Shown here in pieces: positions 32,435-42,030 of a stretch of 64,000 bases of DNA. The first letter of the stretch is position 1; each line of letters begins with the position of its first letter. The DNA is from a bacterium (GTDB taxonomy: Bacteria > Joyebacterota > Joyebacteria > Joyebacterales > Joyebacteraceae): positions 1 through 64,000 of the forward strand of contig JALGZD010000120.1 in assembly GCA_025782395.1 (NCBI GenBank), read 5' to 3'. Below the pieces are notes generated by a model. That model had not been told where the DNA came from and made no database searches. It saw only the letters and a list, made by a program, of their open reading frames with translations. The translations under genes were made by a program, and so were the position numbers.

Positions 32435-33448
32435 CTAAGGCTGATGCTGCTTCGTGGCCTCCCGGATCCACACTGAGCCGTCTTCCGTCTGGATCCTGAT
32501 CGAGCCCTCGCCCTCTCCGATCCTACCCGCAACACGATGCCTTCCCTCCACGAGATCAGCGATCCCGGGAAGGTCGACCTCCGTGCTTCCATCGTCCATG
32601 GTGATCACGAGCGTGGCGGAGACATCATCTACCAGGTTCACCAAGACGTCCCCGTCATCCACCAAGATATTGATGTCGATCGCGCCTCCGTTAGTCAGCT
32701 CGACAAGGAGATTGCCGTCATCGCCCCTCATCGCAAGATGCTCGGCACTCACACGCCGCAGCGCGGCATCCCCGTCATCCAGCCGGATCTCGAAGCTCCC
32801 TGCGGACTTGGAGACCTCGATGTCTCCATCGTCCGTCGCTATCATGACGTCCGCCATCTGCCCATCGACGATGGTGATATCACCATCGTCGGTACGAACG
32901 TCGAGGCTTCCCTGAAAGTGCATTATCTCGACGTCACCATCGTCGAGCGCCAGCTGGACTCTATCACAGGACACTGCCGTAAGTGAGATGTCGCCGTCAT
33001 CAAGACGACACTCAATGTCGGCGTTCCAGTCCTCGATCGAGATATCTCCATCGTCTCCGTTCAGGTGAAGTGTCACGTAGGGCGGAGCGGAGATCGTGTA
33101 CGAGTACTCGTGCTTCCTTATGCGAGTGAATCCGACAACACGGAAGCCGCTTTCCTTGCCCGTGACGTAGACCGCGTCGTCCGTGCTTCTGAACTCAACG
33201 TCGAAACCCGGCTCGCTTCCCCAACCTACCATCTCGACATCCGCGCGGTATCGCACCCTGACGTTGATGACATCTTGCATCCAGGGAGTGATTGTGACAT
33301 CTCCATCGCCGTGTCTGACGTGGAGATGTACACCGTCGCCGACATCGAAGCTCTCCTCGAAGTTCTTCTCTATCAACCTGGCATCCGCCGAGCCGGCCAG
33401 AGCCAATAACACAAACGCTGCGAGCGCAAGAGTGGTAGCGGCCTTCAT
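32435..33448 (-). CDS. Secreted DUF4097-type beta-repeat protein with serial DDGD motifs
   Basis: 337 residues from ATG 33448 (TAGGAGGAGGTGCTCC upstream). A signal peptide ends ADA-RLIEK. The body is one long solenoid-like series of short strands in which the motif (D/G)DGD(I/V) recurs about eleven times at roughly 20-residue spacing (HGDGDVTI, GDDGDISI, LDDGDISL, LDDGDVEI, TDDGDITI, TDDGDIEV, LDDGDAAL, DDGNLLV, DDGDVLV, DDGSTEV, EDGSVWI). DUF4097 proteins are exported or membrane-linked, with no established biochemical activity; the stacked acidic turns suggest metal binding. Predicted periplasmic or surface. It is followed by a stem-loop, so probably a single gene. Confidence 0.8.
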   Translation of the reverse strand: MKAATTLALAAFVLLALAGSADARLIEKNFEESFDVGDGVHLHVRHGDGDVTITPWMQDVINVRVRYRADVEMVGWGSEPGFDVEFRSTDDAVYVTGKESGFRVVGFTRIRKHEYSYTISAPPYVTLHLNGDDGDISIEDWNADIECRLDDGDISLTAVSCDRVQLALDDGDVEIMHFQGSLDVRTDDGDITIVDGQMADVMIATDDGDIEVSKSAGSFEIRLDDGDAALRRVSAEHLAMRGDDGNLLVELTNGGAIDINILVDDGDVLVNLVDDVSATLVITMDDGSTEVDLPGIADLVEGRHRVAGRIGEGEGSIRIQTEDGSVWIREATKQHQP

Positions 33449-33661
33449 GGAGCACCTCCTCCTAGTGGTTTTCCTGGTCGACATCATTGTGGGCGACGTG
33501 CACCGCCATCTACTTGGTTCGACACCGAGTACCCACACGGTGTTTCACTCGGGGCACAGATCCCGCTCATGGGAAACCCTCTCGAAGCCGGCTCTTCTAC
33601 ACCCCCGCGGGGAATGGTAGTATATATTGACTGATGGCATCAAGAACCTGGGAGGGTCAGA

Positions 33662-35476
33662 ATGCAGAATGCCCGCGAGAAACTTCCCCACTGGGACCTG
33701 TCCAACATCTACTCCGGCCTTGAAGCAGAGGATTTCGTGGCTGGGAAGAAAGGATATGAGGATCTTCTTGGAGAACTGGAGTCCTTGATTGAGAGCAGCG
33801 GGATCAAACGGCTTGAGACCGTGCCGGAGGATCTTGATGCTGCGGCCTCCGCTCTTGAGGACTTGATCAACCTCCTGAACGAGACCCTGATTCTCGGAAG
33901 AACACTCGGTGCATTCATCTATGGATTCACCACGACGGACACATACGACAAGGTCGCCGCCAAGAAGGACAGCGAGCTCAAACAGCTCGGCGTCAAACTC
34001 TCGAACTCCTTCGTTCTGTTTGAGGCATGGATCGGCTCGATCGCCCCGGTCCTGGATGCGCTCTGCGATCGATCGCCCGTCATCAAGGAGCACCGGCAGG
34101 CCCTCCTCGACATTGCGGAGCAGAGCAAGTACCGGATGACGCCCGAGATGGAGAACCTCGCATCCGAACTCCTTGTCTTCTCCGGCGGGGCAAGCCTCAG
34201 TATGCTTCAGGGCACCGTCACGAGTCAGCTCAAGATGCCGTTCGAACGGGACGGAAAGACGGAGCTGTTACCGATGACTGCGATTCGCAACCTCTCGAAC
34301 AACCCGGATGAGGATATTCGCCGCCGCGCCTACGAAACGGAGCTTGAGGGTTGGGAATCGCTGCGAGAACCGGTGGCCTTCGCTCTGAACGGCGTCAAGG
34401 GCACTGCCGTAACGCTCGCAAAGCGCCGCGGCCGCGAGAGCGTGCTCGACAAGTCTCTCGATGACAACATGATAGACAGGGAGACGCTCGATGCGCTCCT
34501 AACATCGATAAGGGACTCCCTTCCCACCTTCAGGCGGTACTTCAAATCAAAGGCAAAGAAGCTGGGCAAGGAGAGCCTGCCATGGTGGGACCTCTTCGCG
34601 CCCGTCGGTTCGGTTGAGCTCTCGTACACCTGGTCGGAAGTGCAGGACTACATTGTCGAACAGTTCGGAACATTCTCGAGCGAGCTTGCCGATTTCGCGC
34701 GGAATGCGTTCGAAAAGAGCTGGATCGACGCGGAACCGCGCGACGGCAAGGTAGGCGGCGCCTTCTGCATGCGCGTTCCGGGAGTCAACGAGTCGCGCAT
34801 CCTCGCCAACTTCGACGGCAGCTTCGATCAGATGAGTACGCTGGCCCACGAGTTGGGACACGGGTTCCACAACTACTGCCAGGTCGGCCTCCCGATGATG
34901 CGCCAGGGATCTCCGATGACGCTGGCTGAGACGGCTTCGATCTTCTGTCAGACGATAGTCATCAATGCCGCGTTGGAATCATCGCCGCCGGAGGCGCAGC
35001 TGGGCATACTCGAGAACCAGATCATGGACGCCGCCCAAGTCACCGTGGACATCTACTCGCGTTACATCTTCGAGACCGAGGTGGTCTCGCGGAGGGCTGA
35101 GTCCACTGTCTCAGCGGACGATTTCTGTGAGATCATGCTCGACGCGCAGCGCCAGGCCTACGGGGACGGGCTTGATAGCAACCACCTGCACAAATACATG
35201 TGGTTGTTGAAACCGCACTACTACAGCTATGACTTCAATTTCTACAATTTCCCCTACGCATTCGGCCTGCTGTTCGGGCTCGGCGTCTATGCGATCTACC
35301 TGAAGGAGGGCGAGTCATTCCTCCCGCGCTACAAGGAGCTCCTCAGGAGCACGGGCGAGGGAAAGGCCGCCGACCTGGCGGCCCGCTACGGGATCAATAT
35401 TCGATCGCGTGACTTCTGGGATGCCAGCCTCGATGTGCTGGCGAAGCAGATCGACAGGTACTGCCGGCTCGACTAG
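33662..35476 (+). CDS. pepF: Oligoendopeptidase F-like M3 metallopeptidase
   Basis: 604 residues, the usual PepF length. The zinc site is HELGH in STLAHELGHGFHNY, with the third ligand Glu in MTLAETASIF about 25 residues later. The N-terminal PepF domain (HWDLSNIYSGLEAEDF) is characteristic, as are DLFAPVG and the C-terminal YPYAFG-like NFPYAFGLLFGLG. It cleaves short peptides in the cytoplasm. Start ATG 33662 follows GGGAGGG. Together with the tandem aminopeptidases and the secreted peptidase it suggests growth on proteins. A GC hairpin follows. Confidence 0.93.
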   Translation: MQNAREKLPHWDLSNIYSGLEAEDFVAGKKGYEDLLGELESLIESSGIKRLETVPEDLDAAASALEDLINLLNETLILGRTLGAFIYGFTTTDTYDKVAAKKDSELKQLGVKLSNSFVLFEAWIGSIAPVLDALCDRSPVIKEHRQALLDIAEQSKYRMTPEMENLASELLVFSGGASLSMLQGTVTSQLKMPFERDGKTELLPMTAIRNLSNNPDEDIRRRAYETELEGWESLREPVAFALNGVKGTAVTLAKRRGRESVLDKSLDDNMIDRETLDALLTSIRDSLPTFRRYFKSKAKKLGKESLPWWDLFAPVGSVELSYTWSEVQDYIVEQFGTFSSELADFARNAFEKSWIDAEPRDGKVGGAFCMRVPGVNESRILANFDGSFDQMSTLAHELGHGFHNYCQVGLPMMRQGSPMTLAETASIFCQTIVINAALESSPPEAQLGILENQIMDAAQVTVDIYSRYIFETEVVSRRAESTVSADDFCEIMLDAQRQAYGDGLDSNHLHKYMWLLKPHYYSYDFNFYNFPYAFGLLFGLGVYAIYLKEGESFLPRYKELLRSTGEGKAADLAARYGINIRSRDFWDASLDVLAKQIDRYCRLD

Positions 35477-35505
35477 CCCACGCTTCCTCCAACAAGCAGC
35501 TTCCT

Positions 35506-35531
35506 GCCGCCCGGCGTTCGCGTCGGGCGGC
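35506..35531. terminator. GC hairpin with TTCG loop after pepF
   Basis: An 8-bp perfect stem (35506-35513 with 35524-35531), extended by three inner pairs to a TTCG tetraloop. It lies between convergent pepF and the methyltransferase gene. No T run on either side. Confidence 0.5.
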
Positions 35532-35585
35532 ATCATGTTGCCGCTGCGCCGCCGATTGCGAGTCCCGAGCCGGTGCCCCCGCCCA

Positions 35586-36335
35586 CTACGCTCGGTCCTT
35601 CTGCGCCACCACGACAATCACCATGCTGTCTTCGACGTACGGGTGTCGGTCGAAATCACCATACAGCGCCTTGCGCGAGAGCCCGGCGTAGTCGAGAGCA
35701 TCATCGATAACCTCAGGAGTGATGATCGCCATTTCGGCCTCCTCCCGGTATGTGTCGTACTTCGTCCTCCCCGGGATGTGCTCCTTGTAGAGGATATTGA
35801 ACGCCGCCGTCTCATCGCCCTCGAAATAGCTCTGCGCGATGAAGCGAATAATAACCCGTCCTCCCGGAAGCTCGCGCTCCTCAGGTGGAACGTTGATCGT
35901 GCGCCGGAGATTGTACGGAGACATCACATCGAAGGCGAATGTCCCGCCCTCTATCATCTGATCCGCTGTCGAGCGAAATATGCCTCTCAGATCGTCGACG
36001 CTGTCTCCCTGGATGCTTGAGGAAGCCGCATACACGAAGCCGAATTGGTGACCGAGGTCGAACGACAGCATGTCCGCCACGATCAGTCTGCTCCTGCCGG
36101 ATACCTCCGGATAGTAGTTTCGCCGCCTTTTCTTCGCCTCCCTTACCATTTCCGGCGAGCTGTCTATCCCCCAGACATCGCGGCCCTGCTTGGCTATCTC
36201 GAAGAGCAAGTGCCCCGTGCCGAGGCCAAGTTCGAGCACGTCGCCGGCTGTTTCCCCAGCCAGGTCCAGATAGAACTGCAGACCAGCTTTGGTGTCGAAG
36301 TAGTCATCAAATTCGACGCTTCTCCCATAGCCCAT
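35586..36335 (-). CDS. Class I SAM-dependent methyltransferase
   Basis: 249 residues from ATG 36335, with GGAGG nine bases upstream; an ATG at 36344 would directly abut that site. Rossmann motif I is VLELGLGTGHLLFEIA, the acidic motif II WGIDSSPEMV, and motif III LIVADMLSFDL. The substrate-side half (YNLRRTINVPPEER..., TPEVIDDALDYAGLSRKALYGDFD) resembles the YodH/UbiE-like small-molecule methyltransferases. Substrate unknown. It stands alone on the minus strand between convergent and divergent neighbours. Confidence 0.85.
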   Translation of the reverse strand: MGYGRSVEFDDYFDTKAGLQFYLDLAGETAGDVLELGLGTGHLLFEIAKQGRDVWGIDSSPEMVREAKKRRRNYYPEVSGRSRLIVADMLSFDLGHQFGFVYAASSSIQGDSVDDLRGIFRSTADQMIEGGTFAFDVMSPYNLRRTINVPPEERELPGGRVIIRFIAQSYFEGDETAAFNILYKEHIPGRTKYDTYREEAEMAIITPEVIDDALDYAGLSRKALYGDFDRHPYVEDSMVIVVVAQKDRA

Positions 36336-36439
36336 TCTCCGCATCCTCCATGACGAACGGCCTTTCCAAGGTACAGTGTTCAGGATAGCATGACCTGGGC
36401 AAGAGGGATAGCTGACTGAGCAACAAGGGGGAAGGATAG

Positions 36440-36859
36440 ATGACTGTCACCACCGACAGCATCAGCTGTCAAACAGAGGGAGATGGAGACACGGTCGATC
36501 TTACGAGCGATCTCGTACGTTCTATCGCGGCCTCGGGATTCAAGAACGGCGTTGCCACGCTCTTTATCGGGGGATCGACGGCAGGAATAACTACGATCGA
36601 GTTCGAGTCCGGGGTCGTCGAGGATGTCAAGGAGGTTCTCGAAACGCTCGCCCCCAGCGGCAGGGACTGGCGACACCACCGGCGATGGGGAGATCACAAT
36701 GGGCACAGTCATATCCGCTCGGCCCTGGTGGGACCGAGCCTTTCAGTGCCGTTTGTGAATGGTGAGCCGGTTCTGGGAACGTGGCAACAGGTCGTTCTTC
36801 TCGATTTCGATGAACGTCCAAGGTCGCGCGAAGTGGTCGTCCAGCTCATCGGCGAATAG
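36440..36859 (+). CDS. YjbQ family protein (UPF0047)
   Basis: 139 residues, the normal size. Family marks are LFIGGSTAGITTIEFE, HNGHSHIRSALVGPSLSVPF and GTWQQVVLLDFDERPR, the last two holding the conserved metal-binding histidines. E. coli YjbQ has weak thiamine-phosphate synthase activity; the main physiological role is not settled. Start ATG 36440 follows GGGGGAAGGATAG. Confidence 0.92.
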   Translation: MTVTTDSISCQTEGDGDTVDLTSDLVRSIAASGFKNGVATLFIGGSTAGITTIEFESGVVEDVKEVLETLAPSGRDWRHHRRWGDHNGHSHIRSALVGPSLSVPFVNGEPVLGTWQQVVLLDFDERPRSREVVVQLIGE

Positions 36860-36960
36860 CATCATCTTGTTTCTCGATTTCTCCTTCCGGCTATTGCGCT
36901 GCCGGCACGCCGGCAGTAGGATGAACTCAGTGTGGACGGCGTCCTAAGGGGACACTCACA

Positions 36961-37800
36961 ATGCGTGTCGTCGTCACAGGCGGAAGCGGACTCTTGGGCC
37001 GGCGGGTCATGAGCAGACTCGCAGACGAGCACGACGCCGTCAATCTCGACATCCGTTCCCCGCAGGATGATGCAGGTGAATACGTTCGCTGCAACATTCT
37101 GGATGGCCCGAGCGTAGCGCGAGCATTTGAAGGAGCAACTGCTGTCGTCCACGCTGCCGCACTCCCTGGTCCATCCTTCGGCACACCTGAAGAACTCAGC
37201 ACCGTGAATGCCAACGGAACCGCCGAGGTCGCCCGCGCAGCGCTTGAGGCCGGCGTCCAGCGATTCATCTACATCTCAAGCGAGTCCGTCCTCGGTATCG
37301 TGTTCAGTAAGGGAGAGCAAAGGCCCCGTTACCTGCCCATCGACGAGGGCCACCCTACTTTCCCTTGTGAGCCGTATGGTGAGAGCAAGTTCGTCGCCGA
37401 GACCATTCTTGAGCATCAGATCGGAAGCACGCTGCCGCTTGTCATTCTGCGTCCTCCATGGATATGGGTACCGAGTGAATACGACCGCTACCGCACGCTG
37501 GTGGAGAATCCTGATGAATGGTCGAACGGACTCTGGGCATACGTGCACGGAGATGATGTGGCCGAGGCGATCGCCCGGGCGCTCGTAGCCAGGCTACCCA
37601 CTGGAACTCATATCGCATATATCTGCGCACCAGACAACGGAACCGTTTATCCTACGGCCGGCCTGGTCGAGAAGCATTACCACGACCTCACGCTTCCAGA
37701 CGGGTTTCCCGAATACGGCAGCCTGATATCCTCGGATACGCTCAAAGCCCTGACGGGTTTTCGCCCAGCGATGCGCTGGAGGGAGTTCCTTACCGCGTGA
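36961..37800 (+). CDS. NAD-dependent epimerase/dehydratase (extended SDR)
   Basis: 279 residues, with the NAD motif VTGGSGLLGRRV at the N-terminus and the catalytic Ser and YxxxK in ISSESVLG and YGESK. The C-terminal domain is short and ends AMRWREFLTA, as in the small extended-SDR members. It probably acts on a nucleotide sugar or related substrate; the precise reaction cannot be read. Its stop overlaps the following start by four bases (GTGA), so it is coupled to the nucleoside hydrolase, which may point to nucleotide or ribose-related metabolism. Confidence 0.85.
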   Translation: MRVVVTGGSGLLGRRVMSRLADEHDAVNLDIRSPQDDAGEYVRCNILDGPSVARAFEGATAVVHAAALPGPSFGTPEELSTVNANGTAEVARAALEAGVQRFIYISSESVLGIVFSKGEQRPRYLPIDEGHPTFPCEPYGESKFVAETILEHQIGSTLPLVILRPPWIWVPSEYDRYRTLVENPDEWSNGLWAYVHGDDVAEAIARALVARLPTGTHIAYICAPDNGTVYPTAGLVEKHYHDLTLPDGFPEYGSLISSDTLKALTGFRPAMRWREFLTA

Positions 37801-38765
37801 GAATCGTCCTTGATATGGATACCGGTGTCGACGATGCGATCGCGACGGTTCTCGCAATGAACTCTCCGGAGTTCGAGATCGAGGCCGTTACTACGGTTGC
37901 CGGGAATGCGCCCGTCGTTCAATGTACCCGAAATTCACTTCTCATTACCGAACTCATCGAGCCGTGGAATCCTCCCCCCGTTGCGCACGGTGCCTGTGAG
38001 CCACTCGTGCACCCTCTCATCATCGCGCCCGAGGTTCATGGTCACGACGGCCTCGGCGGGCTCCTCGACACGCTGCCGACTCCGCACCACGCCGCGGACA
38101 CCAGGCCTGCCGTCGAACTCCTCGCGGCCATCCCTCACGACGGGCCGGACGATGTAACGCTGATTGCAACCGGACCTCTTACAAACCTGGCCGTAGCGCT
38201 CCGGATTGATCCGACTGCAATGGCGGCCTACAGGCGGATCGTCATCATGGGAGGTGCGTTCGATGTGCCCGGAAACACGGGGCCGGTGGCCGAGTTCAAC
38301 TTCTACGTCGACCCTGAGGCGGCATCGGAAATCCTGGCTTCAGGGTTGGACATAACCATCATCCCCCTCGACGTGACGACAAGCATGGCCCTCACACGAA
38401 CAGCGCTCGAATCACTTGTGCAGAGTGGAGGCCGGACCGACATCCCCGCTCCGGCCAGGCCGGGACGCAATCTGGCCGCGATTCTTTACCGCGCCCTCGA
38501 CTACTACATGGACTTCCAGAAGGATCAGTCCGGGCTCGACGGCGGCTTCATGCACGATCCGCTCGCCGTCGCCGTCGCGCTCTTCCCCTCCATCATCACG
38601 ACGAAGCCCGCATCTATTGAGATCCTGACGAACGGACCGGAACGCGGGCGCTCTCTCGTGCATTCACCCGTCGATGGGCGGACTGTGAACATCGCCGTCG
38701 GTCTCGACGAGAGCACATTTCACCAGATCCTTGAAGAGAGGGTTCTTTCGCCTGTCTGGGCATGA
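37797..38765 (+). CDS. Inosine-uridine-type nucleoside hydrolase
   Basis: 322 residues from GTG 37797. The calcium motif DMDTGVDDA at the N-terminus is the family signature; DVTTSMALTR, EFNFYVDPEAA and the C-terminal HDPLAVAVAL segment (active-site His and Asp) follow. It hydrolyses ribonucleosides to base and ribose for salvage. It overlaps the epimerase by four bases, which indicates joint expression. Confidence 0.92.
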   Translation: MRIVLDMDTGVDDAIATVLAMNSPEFEIEAVTTVAGNAPVVQCTRNSLLITELIEPWNPPPVAHGACEPLVHPLIIAPEVHGHDGLGGLLDTLPTPHHAADTRPAVELLAAIPHDGPDDVTLIATGPLTNLAVALRIDPTAMAAYRRIVIMGGAFDVPGNTGPVAEFNFYVDPEAASEILASGLDITIIPLDVTTSMALTRTALESLVQSGGRTDIPAPARPGRNLAAILYRALDYYMDFQKDQSGLDGGFMHDPLAVAVALFPSIITTKPASIEILTNGPERGRSLVHSPVDGRTVNIAVGLDESTFHQILEERVLSPVWA

Positions 38766-38847
38766 ATTCTCCATTTCATCACCTCGTCGGAGACGACGTC
38801 CGGCGTGGGTGGGCAAGTCAGAATCGTGTCTATGGTTGGAGGACAGT

Positions 38848-39816
38848 ATGACGCAGAAACCCCTTCGCAGAATTGGCCTTGCGCTCGGGAGCGGCGCGGC
38901 GCGTGGTTGGGCCCACGTCGGCGTGATCCACGCTCTCGAGGAAAGAGGCATACACGCCGACTGCGTTGCGGGAACCAGCATCGGTGCGCTCGTGGGCGCG
39001 GCCTACGCCGCACGGAAAATGGATGAGCTTGAGGGGGAGATACTGCGGCTCGACTGGAAGCGTGTGCTCTACTTCTTCTCCGACCCTTCGTTCCATCGGT
39101 CGGGACTCGTCGACGGGAAGAAGATCGCCGACTTCCTTCGCAACCACGCGGCAGGCCTGGACATGGAATCGCTCCCCACACCACTCCACGTGGTAGCAAC
39201 GGACCTGCACACCGGGAAGGAAGTCTGCCTCACGAGCGGAGATATCATCAACGCTCTTAGGGCAAGCATCGCCATACCGGGGGTCTTCACACCTGTGGAG
39301 ATGAATGGCATGGTCCTCGTCGACGGCGGCCTAGTCAATCCTCTGCCTGTCGGCGTCGCGAGGAAGATGGAGGCGGATTTCGTGATCGCGGTGGATGTGG
39401 GTCGTGCAGCCATGAGTCCGATAACTCCACCGGCTTTGCAGGCCGACGAGACGGGCAGCAACAGCGAGAAAGAGGTCTCCGGTTCCGCAGCAGGAGTACA
39501 GTTACTCAAGTCCCTCGCCGACCTCATCGACACGCTCGACATTGCCCCACTGGCCGCCCTCCGGCGGCGGACACAGAAGATGCCTCTTCCGCATATCTTT
39601 GAGGTGCTCATGGCCTCGATCACCATCATGGAGATGGAGATCACGGAGACGAGACTCAAGACCGAACCTGCTGATCTCCTGATCCGCCCCTCGCTCGGAC
39701 ACATCGGCTTCTTCGAGTTCAACAAGGCAGAGGAGGCTGTCGCTGAGGGCTACCGCGCTGCGACGGATGAACTCAATGCCCTCCCTGACGGCGGCCGCTT
39801 CCTCGTGCGCGACTAG
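38848..39816 (+). CDS. Patatin-like phospholipase
   Basis: 322 residues from ATG 38848, with GGAGG five bases upstream. The longer frame is an unrelated basic stretch. The oxyanion loop GSGAARGWAH, the nucleophile Ser in GTSIG, and the catalytic Asp in DGGLVNPLPV are all present, as in RssA/YchK-type patatins. The C-terminal region (PHIFEVLMASITIMEMEITE) is usual for this bacterial group. Probable lipid acyl hydrolase of the inner-membrane or cytoplasmic face; no signal peptide is seen. Confidence 0.92.
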   Translation: MTQKPLRRIGLALGSGAARGWAHVGVIHALEERGIHADCVAGTSIGALVGAAYAARKMDELEGEILRLDWKRVLYFFSDPSFHRSGLVDGKKIADFLRNHAAGLDMESLPTPLHVVATDLHTGKEVCLTSGDIINALRASIAIPGVFTPVEMNGMVLVDGGLVNPLPVGVARKMEADFVIAVDVGRAAMSPITPPALQADETGSNSEKEVSGSAAGVQLLKSLADLIDTLDIAPLAALRRRTQKMPLPHIFEVLMASITIMEMEITETRLKTEPADLLIRPSLGHIGFFEFNKAEEAVAEGYRAATDELNALPDGGRFLVRD

Positions 39817-39841
39817 ACAGGAACCCTGCCGGCAACCGGAC

Positions 39842-41299
39842 CTACTGGTTACCCTTGGCTCCTTCCTCTGGTGTGTCGGCATACTCCTTCTGCCAGATCG
39901 GGTCCGTCAGCCGCTTGATCTCCTCCCCGTACTTCACCATCCCTTCGCAGTACGCTGTGTCACTGAGAGCTATCCTAGCCTCTTCGTTCAACGGTGTGGC
40001 GCCGCTCTTCTCAATGGCTTCCCTCACGACGGGGAAATGATCCCGAATCACGCAGGGGCACAGCCAGTTGTCGACCTGCGCTGCTGCCTGAGCGTATCCG
40101 TACTCATCCTGCCACTTGCGGATGCGCTTGAAGAAGTCCATCTTGAGCACCGTGTTGAGATCTCCCCCCGACTCGAAGACATCATATATGTTGCCGCACA
40201 CGTACGGTACAAAGGCGCAAGGGGTGATGTTCCCGTTCCAGTCGATATAGAAGTAGCCGTCCCCGCGCCCGGCGGCGATACATCCAGAGGACGCGGCCCC
40301 GCTGTTCCAGAAATCCGCAATAAAGTACTTCTTCTCCACCATCAGTCGGCGCATCCGCTCACGCATCTCAACTCGCTGCTCCGGCGTCGGCGCCAGCTCC
40401 AGCGTCTGTCCGCGGCCGACAGGCATATACTGGAACAGCCATGCGTAGAGAGCTCCCTGCTGCTCAAAGTAGAAATCGGCGAACGCATCACCTGTGATGA
40501 GTTCCCAGTTGTGGCGCGTCGGTGTCGCAGAGATGCCGAAGGGGACACCGTACTTCCGGAGGCTCTCCATCGCAGCAAGCACCTTCCGGTGAACGCCTTT
40601 CCCCCGCCTCGCGTCGGTCTCTTTCTCGAAGCCCTCGACGGATATCGCCGGCATGATGTTCCCAAGTTCACTCATGCGCTTCGCGGCAGCATCGTTTATC
40701 AGTGTGGCGTTGGTGTAGACCATGAACATGTCGGAGTCGTGCTTCTCGACCATGTCGAGAAAGTCCCGTTCTCCATCCCGCCACATGAACGGCTCCCCGC
40801 CCGAGATCACAGTGAAGTGAGAACCCCAGAGCTCTCGCTTCTCCGTCAGAATCCTGTCGAAGGTCTCGAAGTCCAGACTTCCCTGCGTCCCGGGTTCACT
40901 TTCCGCATAGCAGCCCTTGCAGCGCAGATTGCACCTGCCGGTTGGGCTCACAAGCACGAATTTGGGTGGGAAGAAGCCGAGTCTCTCGACGATCTCCTCC
41001 TTGTTCTCCTTGCTCAGCATGACATTGCCCCAGAAGGCATCCGTCATGCGACGGGCAACGTATTTACTGATCAGCGATCTCTCGACCGCTCTATCGAAAG
41101 CTGCGATCATCGCTATGAGATATGTGTAGGCTTCATCGTGGACGCCGTGAGGGCGCCTGGCGGGATTCCGCTCGATCATCAGCTTGAAGGCTCGGTGCCC
41201 GATGCTGCTGTAGATGGCCCTCCTCACATGTCGCTCCCTCGCCAAGTGCACGGCCAATCCCCGCACTGGGCGGGTTGCCAGGGTTGCGATCCTGCCCAT
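39842..41299 (-). CDS. Radical SAM protein with SPASM-like C-terminal cluster domain
   Basis: 485 residues from ATG 41299, six bases after AGGAGG; a GTG at 41317 lies before the ribosome site. About 105 residues precede the core motif CNLRCKGCY that binds the SAM [4Fe-4S] cluster; SGGEPF follows. The C-terminal part has the auxiliary-cluster pattern C...GxxxIDWNGNITPCAF...CGNI...CPC, as in SPASM/twitch enzymes. Such enzymes modify peptides or cofactors. The long N-terminal region with conserved Arg/His character is unlike peptide maturases, and no substrate peptide gene is near. It follows the TetR gene by 44 bases and is probably co-regulated by it. Confidence 0.88.
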   Translation of the reverse strand: MGRIATLATRPVRGLAVHLARERHVRRAIYSSIGHRAFKLMIERNPARRPHGVHDEAYTYLIAMIAAFDRAVERSLISKYVARRMTDAFWGNVMLSKENKEEIVERLGFFPPKFVLVSPTGRCNLRCKGCYAESEPGTQGSLDFETFDRILTEKRELWGSHFTVISGGEPFMWRDGERDFLDMVEKHDSDMFMVYTNATLINDAAAKRMSELGNIMPAISVEGFEKETDARRGKGVHRKVLAAMESLRKYGVPFGISATPTRHNWELITGDAFADFYFEQQGALYAWLFQYMPVGRGQTLELAPTPEQRVEMRERMRRLMVEKKYFIADFWNSGAASSGCIAAGRGDGYFYIDWNGNITPCAFVPYVCGNIYDVFESGGDLNTVLKMDFFKRIRKWQDEYGYAQAAAQVDNWLCPCVIRDHFPVVREAIEKSGATPLNEEARIALSDTAYCEGMVKYGEEIKRLTDPIWQKEYADTPEEGAKGNQ

Positions 41300-41343
41300 T
41301 CTGCACCTCCTGCGCACGTTTCGCGCGGAGGGAAACGACGCCG

Positions 41344-41961
41344 CTATCCGGCCAGGCTTCCCTCAAGAAACAGTTTTGATATCGTACTGATGCTCTCTTC
41401 ATATGGATGTCGTTCGGGATCCTTCAGCCAGGACAAGAGGAAGGCGTTCGTCAACCCCTCCAGCGCAACGGCCATGTCGTGCGGATCCAGATTTCTGAGG
41501 AGCTTCGCACGCACGCCTTTCTCCATCACCGATGCCAGTCGCGCGATGAGATCATCATGGAGCCGGCCTATCTCCTTGTGTAGCCCCGCTCCGAGGTTGA
41601 AACTCACGCCTCCCGTCTCTGCGAAATAGAGGTAGAAGACCTCGACGTTGGGCGCGAAGATTCTGGCCTTCACCGTGACGTAGGCGTTGAGCGCCGCCAG
41701 TATGTCCTGTTCCCCGGAAAGGACATCAGTCAGCGTGCGATGGTACTCACCCGCCTTCTCCAGCATCGCGGCCTTGTAGAGATCCTCCTTGTTGGCGAAA
41801 AAGCGGTAGATTGTTCCCAGAGCGAACTCCGCTCGCTTCGCGATCGCCTTCATGGAAACGTGATGATATCCCTTCTCCGAGAAGAGCTCGAGCGCCGCCG
41901 CAAGCATGTCTCCTCTCTGGCGACGCTTCTCCCTCTCTCTGCGTGAAAGCCCGACCTCCAT
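41344..41961 (-). CDS. TetR-family transcriptional regulator
   Basis: 205 residues. The N-terminal TetR helix-turn-helix is clear: AAALELFSEKGYHHVSMKAIAKRAEFALGTIYRFFANKEDLYKA. The C-terminal ligand domain has no assigned effector. It is transcribed with the radical SAM gene downstream. A promoter and two 9-bp direct repeats lie about 40-70 bases upstream, which suggests autoregulation of the pair. Confidence 0.92.
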   Translation of the reverse strand: MEVGLSRREREKRRQRGDMLAAALELFSEKGYHHVSMKAIAKRAEFALGTIYRFFANKEDLYKAAMLEKAGEYHRTLTDVLSGEQDILAALNAYVTVKARIFAPNVEVFYLYFAETGGVSFNLGAGLHKEIGRLHDDLIARLASVMEKGVRAKLLRNLDPHDMAVALEGLTNAFLLSWLKDPERHPYEESISTISKLFLEGSLAG

Positions 41962-42001
41962 CTCAACCCCCCATCATCGGCACACAGCAGATCGCCTCTC
42001 G

Positions 42002-42030
42002 AATATAGAACACAACGTCACAATATAGAA
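42002..42030 (-). repeat. Direct repeats at the TetR promoter, likely operator
   Basis: AATATAGAA occurs at 42002-42010 and again at 42022-42030, exactly 20 bases apart (about two helical turns). The right copy covers the -10 box and the left copy lies near the predicted transcription start. This spacing suits binding of two TetR dimers or subunits on one face of the DNA. Confidence 0.55.

Noticed and set aside
36899-36916. A 7-bp stem-loop between yjbQ and the epimerase gene
   Set aside because: Perfectly paired but short and without a U tract; too weak to call a terminator.
39767-41629. A 620-codon plus-strand frame opposite the radical SAM gene
   Set aside because: Antisense shadow of a gene with intact cluster motifs; composition is shadow-like and no conserved motif appears.
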